From JANRIC01 sp033765345 (GTDB lineage: Bacteria > Bacteroidota > Bacteroidia > Cytophagales > Microscillaceae): 54,409 bases of DNA. This document shows, one piece after another, positions 43,368 to 53,288 of this stretch. Under the pieces are notes generated by a model, which was not told where the DNA came from, ran no database searches, and saw only the letters and a list, made by a program, of their open reading frames with translations. The DNA lies in assembly GCA_033765345.1 (NCBI GenBank), contig JANRIC010000192.1, positions 1 through 54,409 of the forward strand. The letters are read 5' to 3'. The stretch's first letter is position 1. Every line of letters starts with the position of its first letter. The translations under genes and the position numbers were made by a program.

Positions 43368-43848
43368 ATAAATAGTATGAAAATTTAAATAATGAAAATT
43401 TAGAGATTCTTTTCAGATTAACTTCTTTTAATACCCTCTTCAAAAAGTCTAGCGAAATTATCTTTAAAAATCATCATCTCTGGAAGAATGTTTGGTGTTA
43501 TCCGGTATTTTATCGGATTTTTCAAATTATACCCAGATTAAAGTGATTTACCTGATTTTCTTGATTGATTAGCTTGATTATTCATGATTTAAGAGCTAAA
43601 ATTTCGGAAAACCACTTCGGTTTAGGTATAACAAACCTGATTTTTGATAAAGTATGTTTTTGAATTAATAAAAGCCGATTGTTTTGCACATAAATTTATA
43701 CAAAAATACCCTTATATTCCTTGACACCCAAATGATAAAAAAGGTTTAAAATTTGGAAAGAAAAAATAACCTTATAAAATTGATTGCTCTGATTTTTCTT
43801 CTAAATTTACCATGTACATTTACAAAAACCATCTCAAATCCACTCAAA
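43368..43848. other. 481-bp intergenic region with degenerate repeat words
   Basis: No gene is supported; an open frame from TTG 43753 joins the next gene but adds a hydrophobic extension. At about 43537-43600, words such as GATTTACCTGATTTTCTTGATTG recall the repeats at 35932-36140. It should hold promoters for both divergent genes. Confidence 0.45.
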
Positions 43849-44664
43849 ATGAAAAAAACACTTGTATTGTTTCTTTTACTAGGTTCTTGCCTCAGTTTAT
43901 ATGCACAAAATGTCAAAAAGGTTGTGGTCAAATCCAAAATCAAAGGCTGTTGGGCGGCTGTCATCAGTGAGGAAGAAGCCAAAGCCCCTGAAAACGAATA
44001 CGGTTGGTGGAGTGCCTGGCAAAAAATCAAAGAAGCCAAAAAGTATAAAACTACCCCTGCTACATTTACCAATCTGCCCAAAGGCAAATACATCATCGTA
44101 ATTTATAATCCTGCTTCACAAAAATTTGACCCCAATGCGGGTATCCCAGGCCAGGCTTCCGACGGGGTAGTGCTTGAAGAAGTAGACATCCAAGGCGACC
44201 AAACTTTTACCGTAGAAAAGGGCGATTTTAAAGATTGGAACTGCTTGAGCTGCCCCTGGCTGTACGTTTGGAACGGAAAAGAGTTTGTTCGACAAAGTGA
44301 AGTGATCAAGGATGTAGTAGGCAAAACAAACGAAAAAATGACATCCACGAGCATTGCTCCAGCCTGTATGATGGGTCAAATCCTTAAAATTCGCATTCAG
44401 GAAGAAAAAGATGAAATTTCATTCCTCAATCAGGTAGTACTCAAAATCAATGATCAGCTTATTTTGCCGCAAAACCAAAAAGCTTTGGAAAACGAAGATG
44501 ATTCTTATATTTCTCTGAAAAAAGGGGAGTCTATTGAGCTTGAATTCATCTGGAAGGAAGCCATCACGAGTGATACCAAAATTGAATTGTTTACTCGGGG
44601 TTATTATGAGCCAGATCGTAAGTTTTTGAGTGAGATTTACCAAAAATATTTAAAAACCAAATAA
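43849..44664 (+). CDS. secreted protein of unknown function
   Basis: A 271-residue exported protein; ATG 43849 begins the signal peptide (TLVLFLLLGSCLSLYAQ). The mature part starts with KKVVVKSKIKGCWAAV and has a Gly/Pro-poor beta-rich body (TPATFTNLPKGKYIIVIYNP). A CLSCPWLYVWNGKEFVRQSEVI block resembles the Cys-Pro-(F/W)-x-Tyr-x-(Y/W)-(N/D)-G motif of Bacteroidota surface proteins. The C-terminal half (LKIRIQEEKDEISFLNQVVLKIN) looks like a beta-sandwich. No family name can be given. It is a single gene ending at a strong terminator. Confidence 0.75.
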   Translation: MKKTLVLFLLLGSCLSLYAQNVKKVVVKSKIKGCWAAVISEEEAKAPENEYGWWSAWQKIKEAKKYKTTPATFTNLPKGKYIIVIYNPASQKFDPNAGIPGQASDGVVLEEVDIQGDQTFTVEKGDFKDWNCLSCPWLYVWNGKEFVRQSEVIKDVVGKTNEKMTSTSIAPACMMGQILKIRIQEEKDEISFLNQVVLKINDQLILPQNQKALENEDDSYISLKKGESIELEFIWKEAITSDTKIELFTRGYYEPDRKFLSEIYQKYLKTK

Positions 44665-44737
44665 TCTACTGTATAAATATTGTTACTACCCTGAATATCG
44701 GGCGTTTACCAAAATATTTATTGAGTTAAAACCCTTG

Positions 44738-44774
44738 ATTAGTTTGCTTGTTATGCCCTGGCAAGCAAACTAAT
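44738..44774. terminator. terminator between convergent genes
   Basis: A perfect 13-bp stem (44738-44750 with 44762-44774) with an 11-base loop is followed by GATTTTTG. It lies between convergent genes. Confidence 0.85.
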
Positions 44775-44830
44775 GATTTTTGTAAGGTTTTTATTTTGAA
44801 CCGGGGCGGATTTTTTTAAAACTGTAGAAA

Positions 44831-47800
44831 TTACTTCTCAACTCGAGTAGAAAGCAAGAAGAAAGCGTGATCTTCGCCGAATTTACGGATTTCAAATTCC
44901 AGGGGATTGGAGGAGGTAAGAGCTGCCTGTACAATGCCGATGCCTGCGCCCTTGCTTTCATCGCTATTGGCATTGGGGTCGCTGCGGAGTCTGCGTTTGT
45001 ATTCTCGGAGTTCATCGTGGTTGAGCGAATTGATGGTTTCGCATTTATTTTTGAGATATTCTACGGCACTTTGAAAGATCAGATTCCCGGTCATGACTTT
45101 GTAGCTATCACCTATATCCAGGATGAGCAAAGTGCCGACACGGTCATTATTTTTAAAATGGTTGATTTCTTTGGAATAATAAGATACGTTTTGTGCCAAC
45201 TCCATAAAGATATTGAATACTTTTTTCCAGACTTTGGGATTATTGCCTACTTTTTCACGGATTTCACGCCCAATCTCAGCCAACATGGCATCTGAAAAGG
45301 GACCTTTGTAGGAGAGTACCACTTCGGCAGCATTGATGCGGGTATAATACTCGAAGAAGTCAAACTCAGGGTGGTATCCATTGTTGCTGTGTTGATTTTG
45401 GAGCAACTCATCTATGTTTACAGGGATTTTTTTGTCAGAAGCCATCAGCTCAACGGCAAGCAGCGTAATGTCGTCGCGGCTAGGAGTATTTTCAGTGTGC
45501 CTCACGAGGGCTTCTTGGAATTTTTCGGCTTGGTTTTCAAGGGGGAGATGCTTATTATGCTCAAGGATTTCTTTGAATTTGCTCATTCCGAATCTTTTAC
45601 GCTTGCGATTGGGTGCATCGAGAAACCCATCGGTAAACAGGTAAAGTTTTTCGCCAGATTCTAAAAGGATATTGGTTGTGGAGAATTGCCGGATATCTGA
45701 TTTTACATAACCGCCGATATTGAGTCGATCACCCTGAACTTCGTGTATTTCTCCGTTTTTGGTATAAAACAACGATCTTTTTGCACCGCTAAACTGAATA
45801 TCAAGTGTCTGATCATCAATTGTTTGCAAACGACAAAGCACCAAATCCATGCCGTCTGTGTTATTGCTTTCTTTTTGGTGTAAGGCTTTTCGTACTCCCT
45901 GATGTAATTCTTCCAAAATGATATTGGTATCAAAAACTTTTTTTTGTACAACAATTTCATTAAGAAGTGCATTTCCAATCAGTGACATAAAAGCACCGGG
46001 AACTCCGTGACCAGTACAATCAATGACGGCTACAAACGTGAAGTGTTCTACTTGTTTCAACCAGTAGAAGTCTCCACTGACGATGTCTTTGGCTTGATAG
46101 ATCACAAAAAAATCGGAAAATATTTTTTTTATTTCAGCTGGTGAGGGTAGGATGGCCTGTTGCATACGTTCGGCATAATGAATACTATCCGTCAAAGCAG
46201 CATTTTTAGATTTGAGTTTTTTATAGGTTTTGATGAGTACTGCTTTTTGATTTTCCAGAAGTACGTTTTTGCTCTCGATTTCTCGTTGGCTTTTGCGCAT
46301 GGCATCTTGGGTAGTCTCGAGCTCTTCCATGTTTTGTCTAAGTTCTTCTTCATTGGACATCAGCTCTTCGTTTTTTTCTTTGATTTGTTGGTGTGCTTGT
46401 TTGAGCTTATGGTTTTTTCTTTGGTTAAGAATCCAACCCAGTACCACCATCAATGCAATAAAACCCATCAGGATAGCCAAGACAGAAAGATATTTACGGC
46501 TTGTGGCGGCTTGTTTGAGTTGCTGATCTTTGAGTTGTTGGTCTTTTTTGGAGGCCAGGAGGGCTTGTTGTTGTTGTTGTTTTTCGGCTTTTTCTTTTTC
46601 GGCAATCAGCTTTTGTTTGACGGCTTCTTGTTTTTGGCTTTCTGTTTCTCTTTTTTGTCTTTCATTTTTAGCTTTTTCTTCGGCGATCAGCAGTAATTGG
46701 CGCACTTGTGCTTGCTCCAGGTTTTGGTTGCGGAGTTTAGCTTCTTGGAGCTGTTGATTGCGCTTGAGTAGGGTAAGCTCTTTTTCTTTGAGCATAAGGT
46801 CTTTTTCTTGTTTTTCCCTCTCGAGTTCGGATTGTTTGAGAGCCAGGGATTGTTTTTCTTTTTCAGCAATAAGCCCTCTGAGTTCGTTCTCTTTTTTTTC
46901 CAAGTTAATTTGATCCTCGAGATTTTTTTGTTCAAGGGTACGCTGTCGGTTATTAATTTTTTCTTTGAGCGACTGACTGAGCTTCAGATACAATTGTGCA
47001 TTTTTTAAGTCATTTTGATAATAATATACATCAGCCATGATTTGGTAGCTACTGAGTAAAGATTCATCGTCATCATTGATTTTGGCAATTTCAATGGCTT
47101 TTTTGGCTTCCTGGATGGCTGCTTCGGGTTGGCCGGCTACATAGTAGTTGGCTGCCAGATAGTTGTGTGCTTCGGCGATTTGTGAGGGGCTTCCTTGTTT
47201 ATCAGCCATATCGAGGGCTTGTTTGTAATAAAGCTCTGCCTCTGCAAAATCTTTCATGTGGGTATAAGCTACGCCAATATTGGTAAAAAGAATGGCTTTT
47301 TCTTTAAGTGGCAGTGAACCTTCGGAGAATTGTTTGCCCAGATCAAGTGCTTTTTGATAGTTTTGCAGCGATTCGGTCTGTTTATTCAGCTTGTGATAGA
47401 GGTATCCGAGGTTGTTATAGGCTTTAATTTGATCGTTGGGCAAATTCAAAGTCTGATTAATTTTCAGAATTTCTTGTTGGTAGTGAATGGCTTTGGGGTA
47501 ATCCTGATTGAGCGTGGCAAAAAGTACCATTTGATCCAGGGCTGCCAGTTGGCCGATAGTGTGTTGATTTTTTTTGTGAAATTCTAATATTTCTTGTTGA
47601 TAGTTGAGTGCTTTGTCGTAATCTTTACTTGAAGCATACATTTTTGAAAGAATCTGCCGGGTAGAGAAGGACTGGGCTTCCAAGTTTTTGAATTGTTTTT
47701 CAAACTGGAGTGCCTGCTCAAAATATTCAATGGATTTGGTGTAGGCTTGTTTTTTTTGATAATAAATACCTAATTCCTTCAAGGGAACAATCTTATCCTG

Positions 47801-47917
47801 CGGTTGACTGGTAGAATTCAGCCTATTCAGCAATTCGGTTAGGTCTTGGGCGGATAAAACTCCACACCACAAGCAGAAAAACAAGATTTTTGTGAAATTA
47901 CCGATCAAACACTTCAT
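44831..47917 (-). CDS. TPR-SpoIIE/PP2C phosphatase-SiaB kinase fusion
   Basis: A 1028-residue membrane signalling protein. Signal peptide (residues 1-24), seven or so TPRs (~35-310), a long Lys/Glu/Gln coiled coil (~320-480), one transmembrane helix (~485-507) and a second coiled coil (~510-580) come first. A SpoIIE-type PP2C phosphatase follows (~582-826) with acidic residues in SGDFYW (Asp616), DCTGHG (Asp633), TDGFLD (Asp763) and RDDITLL (Asp815/816). Residues ~846-1028 resemble SiaB/DUF6272 histidine-kinase-like ATPases, with MELAQNVSYYS (N-box) and KGAGIGIVQAA (G-box). In Pseudomonas, SiaA (phosphatase) and SiaB (kinase) act oppositely on SiaC. No SiaC-like gene is visible here. It lies 28 bases after the TonB receptor gene. 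Confidence 0.9.
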   Translation of the reverse strand: MKCLIGNFTKILFFCLWCGVLSAQDLTELLNRLNSTSQPQDKIVPLKELGIYYQKKQAYTKSIEYFEQALQFEKQFKNLEAQSFSTRQILSKMYASSKDYDKALNYQQEILEFHKKNQHTIGQLAALDQMVLFATLNQDYPKAIHYQQEILKINQTLNLPNDQIKAYNNLGYLYHKLNKQTESLQNYQKALDLGKQFSEGSLPLKEKAILFTNIGVAYTHMKDFAEAELYYKQALDMADKQGSPSQIAEAHNYLAANYYVAGQPEAAIQEAKKAIEIAKINDDDESLLSSYQIMADVYYYQNDLKNAQLYLKLSQSLKEKINNRQRTLEQKNLEDQINLEKKENELRGLIAEKEKQSLALKQSELEREKQEKDLMLKEKELTLLKRNQQLQEAKLRNQNLEQAQVRQLLLIAEEKAKNERQKRETESQKQEAVKQKLIAEKEKAEKQQQQQALLASKKDQQLKDQQLKQAATSRKYLSVLAILMGFIALMVVLGWILNQRKNHKLKQAHQQIKEKNEELMSNEEELRQNMEELETTQDAMRKSQREIESKNVLLENQKAVLIKTYKKLKSKNAALTDSIHYAERMQQAILPSPAEIKKIFSDFFVIYQAKDIVSGDFYWLKQVEHFTFVAVIDCTGHGVPGAFMSLIGNALLNEIVVQKKVFDTNIILEELHQGVRKALHQKESNNTDGMDLVLCRLQTIDDQTLDIQFSGAKRSLFYTKNGEIHEVQGDRLNIGGYVKSDIRQFSTTNILLESGEKLYLFTDGFLDAPNRKRKRFGMSKFKEILEHNKHLPLENQAEKFQEALVRHTENTPSRDDITLLAVELMASDKKIPVNIDELLQNQHSNNGYHPEFDFFEYYTRINAAEVVLSYKGPFSDAMLAEIGREIREKVGNNPKVWKKVFNIFMELAQNVSYYSKEINHFKNNDRVGTLLILDIGDSYKVMTGNLIFQSAVEYLKNKCETINSLNHDELREYKRRLRSDPNANSDESKGAGIGIVQAALTSSNPLEFEIRKFGEDHAFFLLSTRVEK

Positions 47918-47945
47918 TATTCAAACTGGAATACTAACACCTATT

Positions 47946-50147
47946 TTAAAGCTCAAAATTGAAACCAAACAAATAACTAGCCCGAATAAAATCCGAATAA
48001 TAATGCTGCCAGGTATTACTAAACAAATTTCGGACACTGATAAATACTTCCCATTCGGGCTGTGGTCTGTAGCTAAAGCGCGTATTTAATAAAAACCTTC
48101 CACTTACTTTGGCACCGGACTCTTCTTCCAACTCTGTATTAAATTGATCTATTTCATCCCTCAAATTGCCTAAAAACGTGTGTTGGGCAAAGAAATAACC
48201 GTTGAGGTTAAAATTAAAGACTTTCTGAGGTTGATAATTCAGCATAAAACCGCCGTAATAAGCTGGAGTAGCCCGATCTTCTATATCAAACAGTGTATTG
48301 ATATTCAAAAGAGGATCAATGATTTCGGAATTGGTATAAGGAGAAAAATCAAATAATTTTGTCTTCTGAAAAGTTACGAATGGCTTTAGCTGCCATTTTG
48401 TTTCTATATAATTGACCGAAAGGGTCAGCCCATAAGCCCTTGCCCTGGTTTTGGAGTCTTCAATGTGAGAATAAATTTGAATAAACGGAGGGACAACTTC
48501 TATGCGATCATCCAATAAAATTGTAAAGTTTTTGGTATAAGAGGAATACAAGGTCAAATCTAAAGAAAACTTCTTGGATATATTAGCTCGATAGCCCAAC
48601 TCAAAAATCCTTTGGGTTGTTAGAGTGAGGTCTTTATCTCCCAAGGCGAACTGAGTAACTGCCGCAATACCCGGGATTCCTTCCAATGGGAAAGTTCGCT
48701 CAATATTCAAAAAAGTATTCAAGAAATAAGACTCCGTATTGGCTCTTCCTGTCAAAAACCTAAACAGGTGGTTTTCGTGAGGCTGATAATTGATAATTCC
48801 CTGATAAGACCAATAAATATCTTCTGGAAAATTGAATTTTTCTGCTCTTAATCCTGCTATCACCCGAATTTTTTCCCAGGGATGATAATCTAACCTGATT
48901 CCGGCTGCGGCACTATGGAGAAAGTTTGTTTTACCTCCCATCAGTGCGCCTTCATAAGGAGACCCGCCTTGATCTTTATAAGATACACCGCGATAGAATA
49001 AAGAAGGTGTAATTTTTAGTTTGGAAATCTTGTCAAAATCATATTCTAAAAGTGCGTCTATAAATTGATAATCAGCCGGAGGAGTGGCTACATTATGATT
49101 CTCTGTACCTGCTTGATAAGCAGTAAAACCACGCAAATTTTTTGACTTGACCTGATAATGTATATAAAAGCTCTCATTGTACTGATATTCCAAAGAACCG
49201 TCAGGGCTTCTGGAATATATTTTATGGGCTGCGCTATTCTGCCAACCTCCACTCAGCTCCATGCCCCAAGTTTGCTTGGGCTGAAACTTCAAGAATATAT
49301 TGACTCCATATTTATCCATTGCCTTATCAGGTTGGGGGTAAATATCCTGAACAGCAACTCCTGCCGGAAAAACCAGGCTATCCCTCGGTACATACTCTCT
49401 ACGTGTCACGCTGTAATACTTTTCATCAAACCGCCCTCTTTCTTGTAGATTGCCCGATAAAGTCATAGAAAACTTGCGGGAAGGAAGTTGATAGGTCAGG
49501 GATGAACTGGCAATCAAAGTATTCGCTCTGCCTACTTGTGTATTGGCGACTAATCTGAGTGCTTGAGTTCCGGCTTGCCGAGTAATAATATTGATTACTC
49601 CATTTAGTGCATTGGAGCCATATAGTGTAGTTGCAGGTCCTTCTACGACTTCTATCTGCTCAATATCTTGAATGTCTATAGGAATAGTCTCCCAGAAAAT
49701 ACCTCCGCTCAAATGGCTGTAAATCGGGCGACCGTCTACCATTACCAAAAAACTTGCCCCCACCGTACCTACTAGGTCACTATAAGGAGGCACATTGTCC
49801 AATCCCCTTAGGTTTACGTCAAAATTGCCTGGGGTAGTCTCTCTCACAATAGCACCCGGAACAAGGCGCATTGCCTCTGCAATACTTGTAATGCCTGCTT
49901 GCTGAATTTCCTGGCGGGTAATTACAGAGGCAAATAAAGGAGATTTAAAAATACTTTCCCGACTTTTGGAAGCCGAAAAAATTTCCTTTCCCAAGCCTTT
50001 TTCCACACTTAAATTTAAGATGGATTCCACCTCAGTCCGTAAAAACGGTGTGGTGTTATTCAAACTATCTTCTTGTGCGATCAAGGAACTGAGGCAACAT
50101 AACAAAATCATAAAAAACCTTAATAGGAGTAAAATTGCTTTTTTCAT
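47946..50147 (-). CDS. TonB-dependent receptor
   Basis: A 733-residue outer-membrane receptor. It has a signal peptide (LLLLRFFMILLCCLSSLIAQ) from ATG 50147; ATG 50171 is an alternative. The plug is clear: FASVITRQEIQQAGITSIAEAMRLVPGAIVRE, FLVMVDGRPIYSHLSGG and IEQIEVVEGPATTLYGSNALNGVINIITR. The barrel runs to a C-terminal aromatic (FGFNFEL). The FecA-like TonB box region is not obvious. The substrate cannot be told; an iron chelate, cobalamin or nickel are the usual options. It is the first gene of a two-gene unit with the phosphatase-kinase fusion. Confidence 0.94.
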   Translation of the reverse strand: MKKAILLLLRFFMILLCCLSSLIAQEDSLNNTTPFLRTEVESILNLSVEKGLGKEIFSASKSRESIFKSPLFASVITRQEIQQAGITSIAEAMRLVPGAIVRETTPGNFDVNLRGLDNVPPYSDLVGTVGASFLVMVDGRPIYSHLSGGIFWETIPIDIQDIEQIEVVEGPATTLYGSNALNGVINIITRQAGTQALRLVANTQVGRANTLIASSSLTYQLPSRKFSMTLSGNLQERGRFDEKYYSVTRREYVPRDSLVFPAGVAVQDIYPQPDKAMDKYGVNIFLKFQPKQTWGMELSGGWQNSAAHKIYSRSPDGSLEYQYNESFYIHYQVKSKNLRGFTAYQAGTENHNVATPPADYQFIDALLEYDFDKISKLKITPSLFYRGVSYKDQGGSPYEGALMGGKTNFLHSAAAGIRLDYHPWEKIRVIAGLRAEKFNFPEDIYWSYQGIINYQPHENHLFRFLTGRANTESYFLNTFLNIERTFPLEGIPGIAAVTQFALGDKDLTLTTQRIFELGYRANISKKFSLDLTLYSSYTKNFTILLDDRIEVVPPFIQIYSHIEDSKTRARAYGLTLSVNYIETKWQLKPFVTFQKTKLFDFSPYTNSEIIDPLLNINTLFDIEDRATPAYYGGFMLNYQPQKVFNFNLNGYFFAQHTFLGNLRDEIDQFNTELEEESGAKVSGRFLLNTRFSYRPQPEWEVFISVRNLFSNTWQHYYSDFIRASYLFGFNFEL

Positions 50148-50493
50148 GTGTTTTTTCAAACAATCAAGCATTGTATTGTTTATTCGTTTAAAATTCTGCT
50201 CTAATAAGTTTGACCATAGATGTTTTTTAGTGTTCGGCTTTTTATTAAATTACACGGTAAAATATCAAAAGCTAAACGAACATACTTGAACCGTAAAGGT
50301 TAAGTCGAGTGATGAGGATTAAGTGCAGCAAGTTTTATTGATTTAATTCGTAGTATACAATAATCGGGCAATTGTCTCGACTTATAAGTTAATATATTTA
50401 AATGTTGTAGGTTTTTCTTTGAAATTTGATATTGTTTTTTTGGAACATTTTTTTCTGCTATATTCAATAGTCAATCTAAAGTTTTTTAAATTC

Positions 50494-53160
50494 ATGGATT
50501 ATAAAACCAAATGGGATGAGATCCTATACAAAATGGACCTACTACAAGGTCAGTTAAATGCCCTTCGTTCGGAAGTGTATGATCTTCGTACTCAAGAACT
50601 CTCCCAACAATCCGAAGCTAAGGATATGTATGCTACATTTAGTAAAAAAGAACCCCAGCCGACTTATCTGGAATTTCAGACTTCTGAGACCAACACACAA
50701 GACCAGATTATACAGCCTATCTCTTCCGATGCTGAAAATAACTCACAAGAAATATCAGATGATGCTGTATTTACCCACGAATATACCCCAAAACAAACTC
50801 CTCACTTTAATCTCGAAGAATACATTGGAGGTAATTTACTCAGCAAATTGGGCATGCTGATTTTGCTCATCGGTTTGGGGATATTTGTGAAATATGCCAT
50901 TGATCACGACATGATCAGTCCACTAGGTCGTATGCTTCTTTCATACACTGCTGGTTTGGTTTTGATCGGTTTATCTTACCGACTAAAGACCAAATACCAG
51001 GCTTATAGTGCTGTACTCATGGGAGGAGGGATTGCGGCTTTGTATTTTACTACTTTTATTGGATATACTTATTATGACCTGATGCCCCAGGTTCCTGCTT
51101 TTTTGCTGATGTTTTTATGTACCGTCTTTGCTGTATATCAGGCTATTATTTATGATGAGGAGATCATTGGGCTTATTGGGTTGGTAGGAGCCTATGCCGT
51201 GCCTTTGTTATTGGGGCGTGAAGGGGGAGAAGTAGCCGTGATGTTTGCCTACATGACCCTGGTCAATTTTGGTATTTTGAGTGTGGCTTTTTGGAAAGAC
51301 TGGAATCGAGCCAATCTGGCTGCTTTTGTAATCACTTGGTTGGTTTTTCTAAGTTGGAAGAGTCTGAGCTATGACACAAGCAAAATAAATACTGCTTTGA
51401 TTTTTAATCTGATTTTCTTTCTGACTTTTTATGCCACACTGATCGTGTATCAGGTCAGACGACAGAAAGAATTCGCTGAAATCAAAATTATCCTCTTATT
51501 TGTCAATGCCTTGTTTTTTTATATCATTGGTTTCTCCTTGTTTCCTTACGGAAAATACTGGGATTTAAATACACAATATACTTTTTTTGATCTATTCAAT
51601 TGTGCCTTGCACGCAGGCGTGAGCATTTATCTCTATCGGGTGCTTCCTCCAGGAGATCAAATGGTCAAAAATCTTTGTTCGGGTTTGGCAGTTGCTTTTT
51701 TAACCCTGGCGATACCCACATTTTTTTATAAAAATACCGAATTGGTCACCATCTTTTGGTTTGTAGAAGTAGGCTTTTTATTTGCTTTTGCCCGAAATCA
51801 AAAGCTGATTTATTTGGAATATTTCAGTTATTTGATAGCCATTATCAGTACAATCAGCGTGATCCCCACCATGAAAGCTGAATGGATGACCATTGTCTGG
51901 CTCATTGAAATGTCCGTGATTTTTGTAGTAGGAAGTCTTCTGGAATCGGTCTTTTTCCGAAGACTCAGCTATGTGGTAGCTGCCCTAGGAGCTTTGAGTA
52001 TTCCGATTCATTTTGATTCTTATTGGGCAATTTATCTTTGGTTTGGGCAGGCAATACTCCTGCTAAACCTTGCTAGATGGCAAAAATCCGATTATCTGGA
52101 AAACATTGCCTATGGAGTAACGGCATTGATGGTTTACGGATTGTTGCATGTATGGCAATACAACTATTTTATTTCAGACAATAGCCCTCGCATCAATTTT
52201 CTGTGGAACATCACTCAGTTGCATACCTGGCTGGTCGTTTTGGGGCTGGCTTTGATCGCTTTTCTGGTAAAAAACATCCCAGCCACAGAACCCGACGTGC
52301 TTGATCCTTTATATTTTTTGAAAAAAAATCCATACATCGTTTTTTCAGGGCTGATTCTAGGGATTGTATATGTAAGTATTTTCTGGGAAATTTATTATTA
52401 CTTTGAATACCAAGAAGCCCGTCAATTGGGTATTTTGCACCAACCTCGTCAGGTTTTTTGCTTGCTGATATACAGCGGCATTTATCTTTCAGGGCTATTA
52501 TTTTTGAGTAAAATGGAGCTTTATACGCCTTATGCGTCTTATTTAAAAGTCGGTTTGACGATCTTGTGCGGTTTTTACTTGCTGGCTTTGACAATCAATA
52601 CACTGGAAAGCGAACTGATTTTATTAAACCATTCTTTAGTCTTACATCCTTATTTAAACTTGCGCTGGGGGCTTTATGCAGTTGTTATTTTATTGATTAT
52701 CAGCATATTAATAAATATCAAAACGCATCACTTTCACGAACCCTCCTATTTCTACGCCCTGATTTTGGGGCTTAATTTCACGATACTTTTTGGACTAAGC
52801 CTGGAGCTTTATGTGCAGTTTGTCTTACAGGCGGGCGAGTCGCTTGAGTATCGGGCAATTGCAGCGAATCACGCCCTGAAAGCCGGATTTGACCTATTAT
52901 GGAGTTTGTATTCTTTGGGGCTTATCGGCTATGGAATCTACCAAAAACGCAAATACCTGCGTTTGGCAGGTATCTTTCTCTTTGGCATTACCCTGGCCAA
53001 ACTCTTCCTGGCGGATATCAACTATAACTCGACCCTCAATATGATTCTGGCTTTTGTAGGAATGGGCATTTTGCTTTTAGTCACTGCTTTTGTGTACCAA
53101 AGATATAAAGATTTGATCTTTGCCAAGGATGAAACCTCTGACAATGAACCTTTTCAATAA
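50494..53160 (+). CDS. DUF2339-family multi-pass membrane protein
   Basis: An 888-residue protein of the DUF2339 family. A soluble N-terminal part (MDYKTKWDEILYKMDLLQGQL, ~110 residues, Glu/Gln-rich) precedes about 24 hydrophobic helices. The family signature of GGNLLSKLGMLILLIGLGIFVKYAIDHDMISP and GRMLLSYTAGLVLIGLSYR is complete. Function is unknown; the family occurs in many Gram-negatives and may handle envelope or lipid tasks. I start at ATG 50494 rather than TTG 50419. It is 128 bases upstream of accA, on the same strand. Confidence 0.88.
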   Translation: MDYKTKWDEILYKMDLLQGQLNALRSEVYDLRTQELSQQSEAKDMYATFSKKEPQPTYLEFQTSETNTQDQIIQPISSDAENNSQEISDDAVFTHEYTPKQTPHFNLEEYIGGNLLSKLGMLILLIGLGIFVKYAIDHDMISPLGRMLLSYTAGLVLIGLSYRLKTKYQAYSAVLMGGGIAALYFTTFIGYTYYDLMPQVPAFLLMFLCTVFAVYQAIIYDEEIIGLIGLVGAYAVPLLLGREGGEVAVMFAYMTLVNFGILSVAFWKDWNRANLAAFVITWLVFLSWKSLSYDTSKINTALIFNLIFFLTFYATLIVYQVRRQKEFAEIKIILLFVNALFFYIIGFSLFPYGKYWDLNTQYTFFDLFNCALHAGVSIYLYRVLPPGDQMVKNLCSGLAVAFLTLAIPTFFYKNTELVTIFWFVEVGFLFAFARNQKLIYLEYFSYLIAIISTISVIPTMKAEWMTIVWLIEMSVIFVVGSLLESVFFRRLSYVVAALGALSIPIHFDSYWAIYLWFGQAILLLNLARWQKSDYLENIAYGVTALMVYGLLHVWQYNYFISDNSPRINFLWNITQLHTWLVVLGLALIAFLVKNIPATEPDVLDPLYFLKKNPYIVFSGLILGIVYVSIFWEIYYYFEYQEARQLGILHQPRQVFCLLIYSGIYLSGLLFLSKMELYTPYASYLKVGLTILCGFYLLALTINTLESELILLNHSLVLHPYLNLRWGLYAVVILLIISILINIKTHHFHEPSYFYALILGLNFTILFGLSLELYVQFVLQAGESLEYRAIAANHALKAGFDLLWSLYSLGLIGYGIYQKRKYLRLAGIFLFGITLAKLFLADINYNSTLNMILAFVGMGILLLVTAFVYQRYKDLIFAKDETSDNEPFQ

Positions 53161-53210
53161 ACACCTCATAACATTCTTTAAATTTTATGTAAATACATCT
53201 TTATTTTTTT

Positions 53211-53218
53211 TAATTTTG
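53211..53218 (+). promoter_or_regulatory. candidate -7 element for accA
   Basis: TAATTTTG matches TAnnTTTG and lies about 70 bases upstream of ATG 53289. The -33 partner is weak. Confidence 0.4.
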
Positions 53219-53288
53219 ACCACAATTTAGGTATTCAAAACTTCTCCCATAAGAGATGGTTTTTTTATGTAACTAAAACCATAAATAC

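Noticed and set aside
46160..46696. 178-residue plus-strand frame opposite the phosphatase-kinase gene
   Set aside because: It mirrors the coiled-coil region, is Phe/Leu-rich low complexity, and has no promoter or homology.
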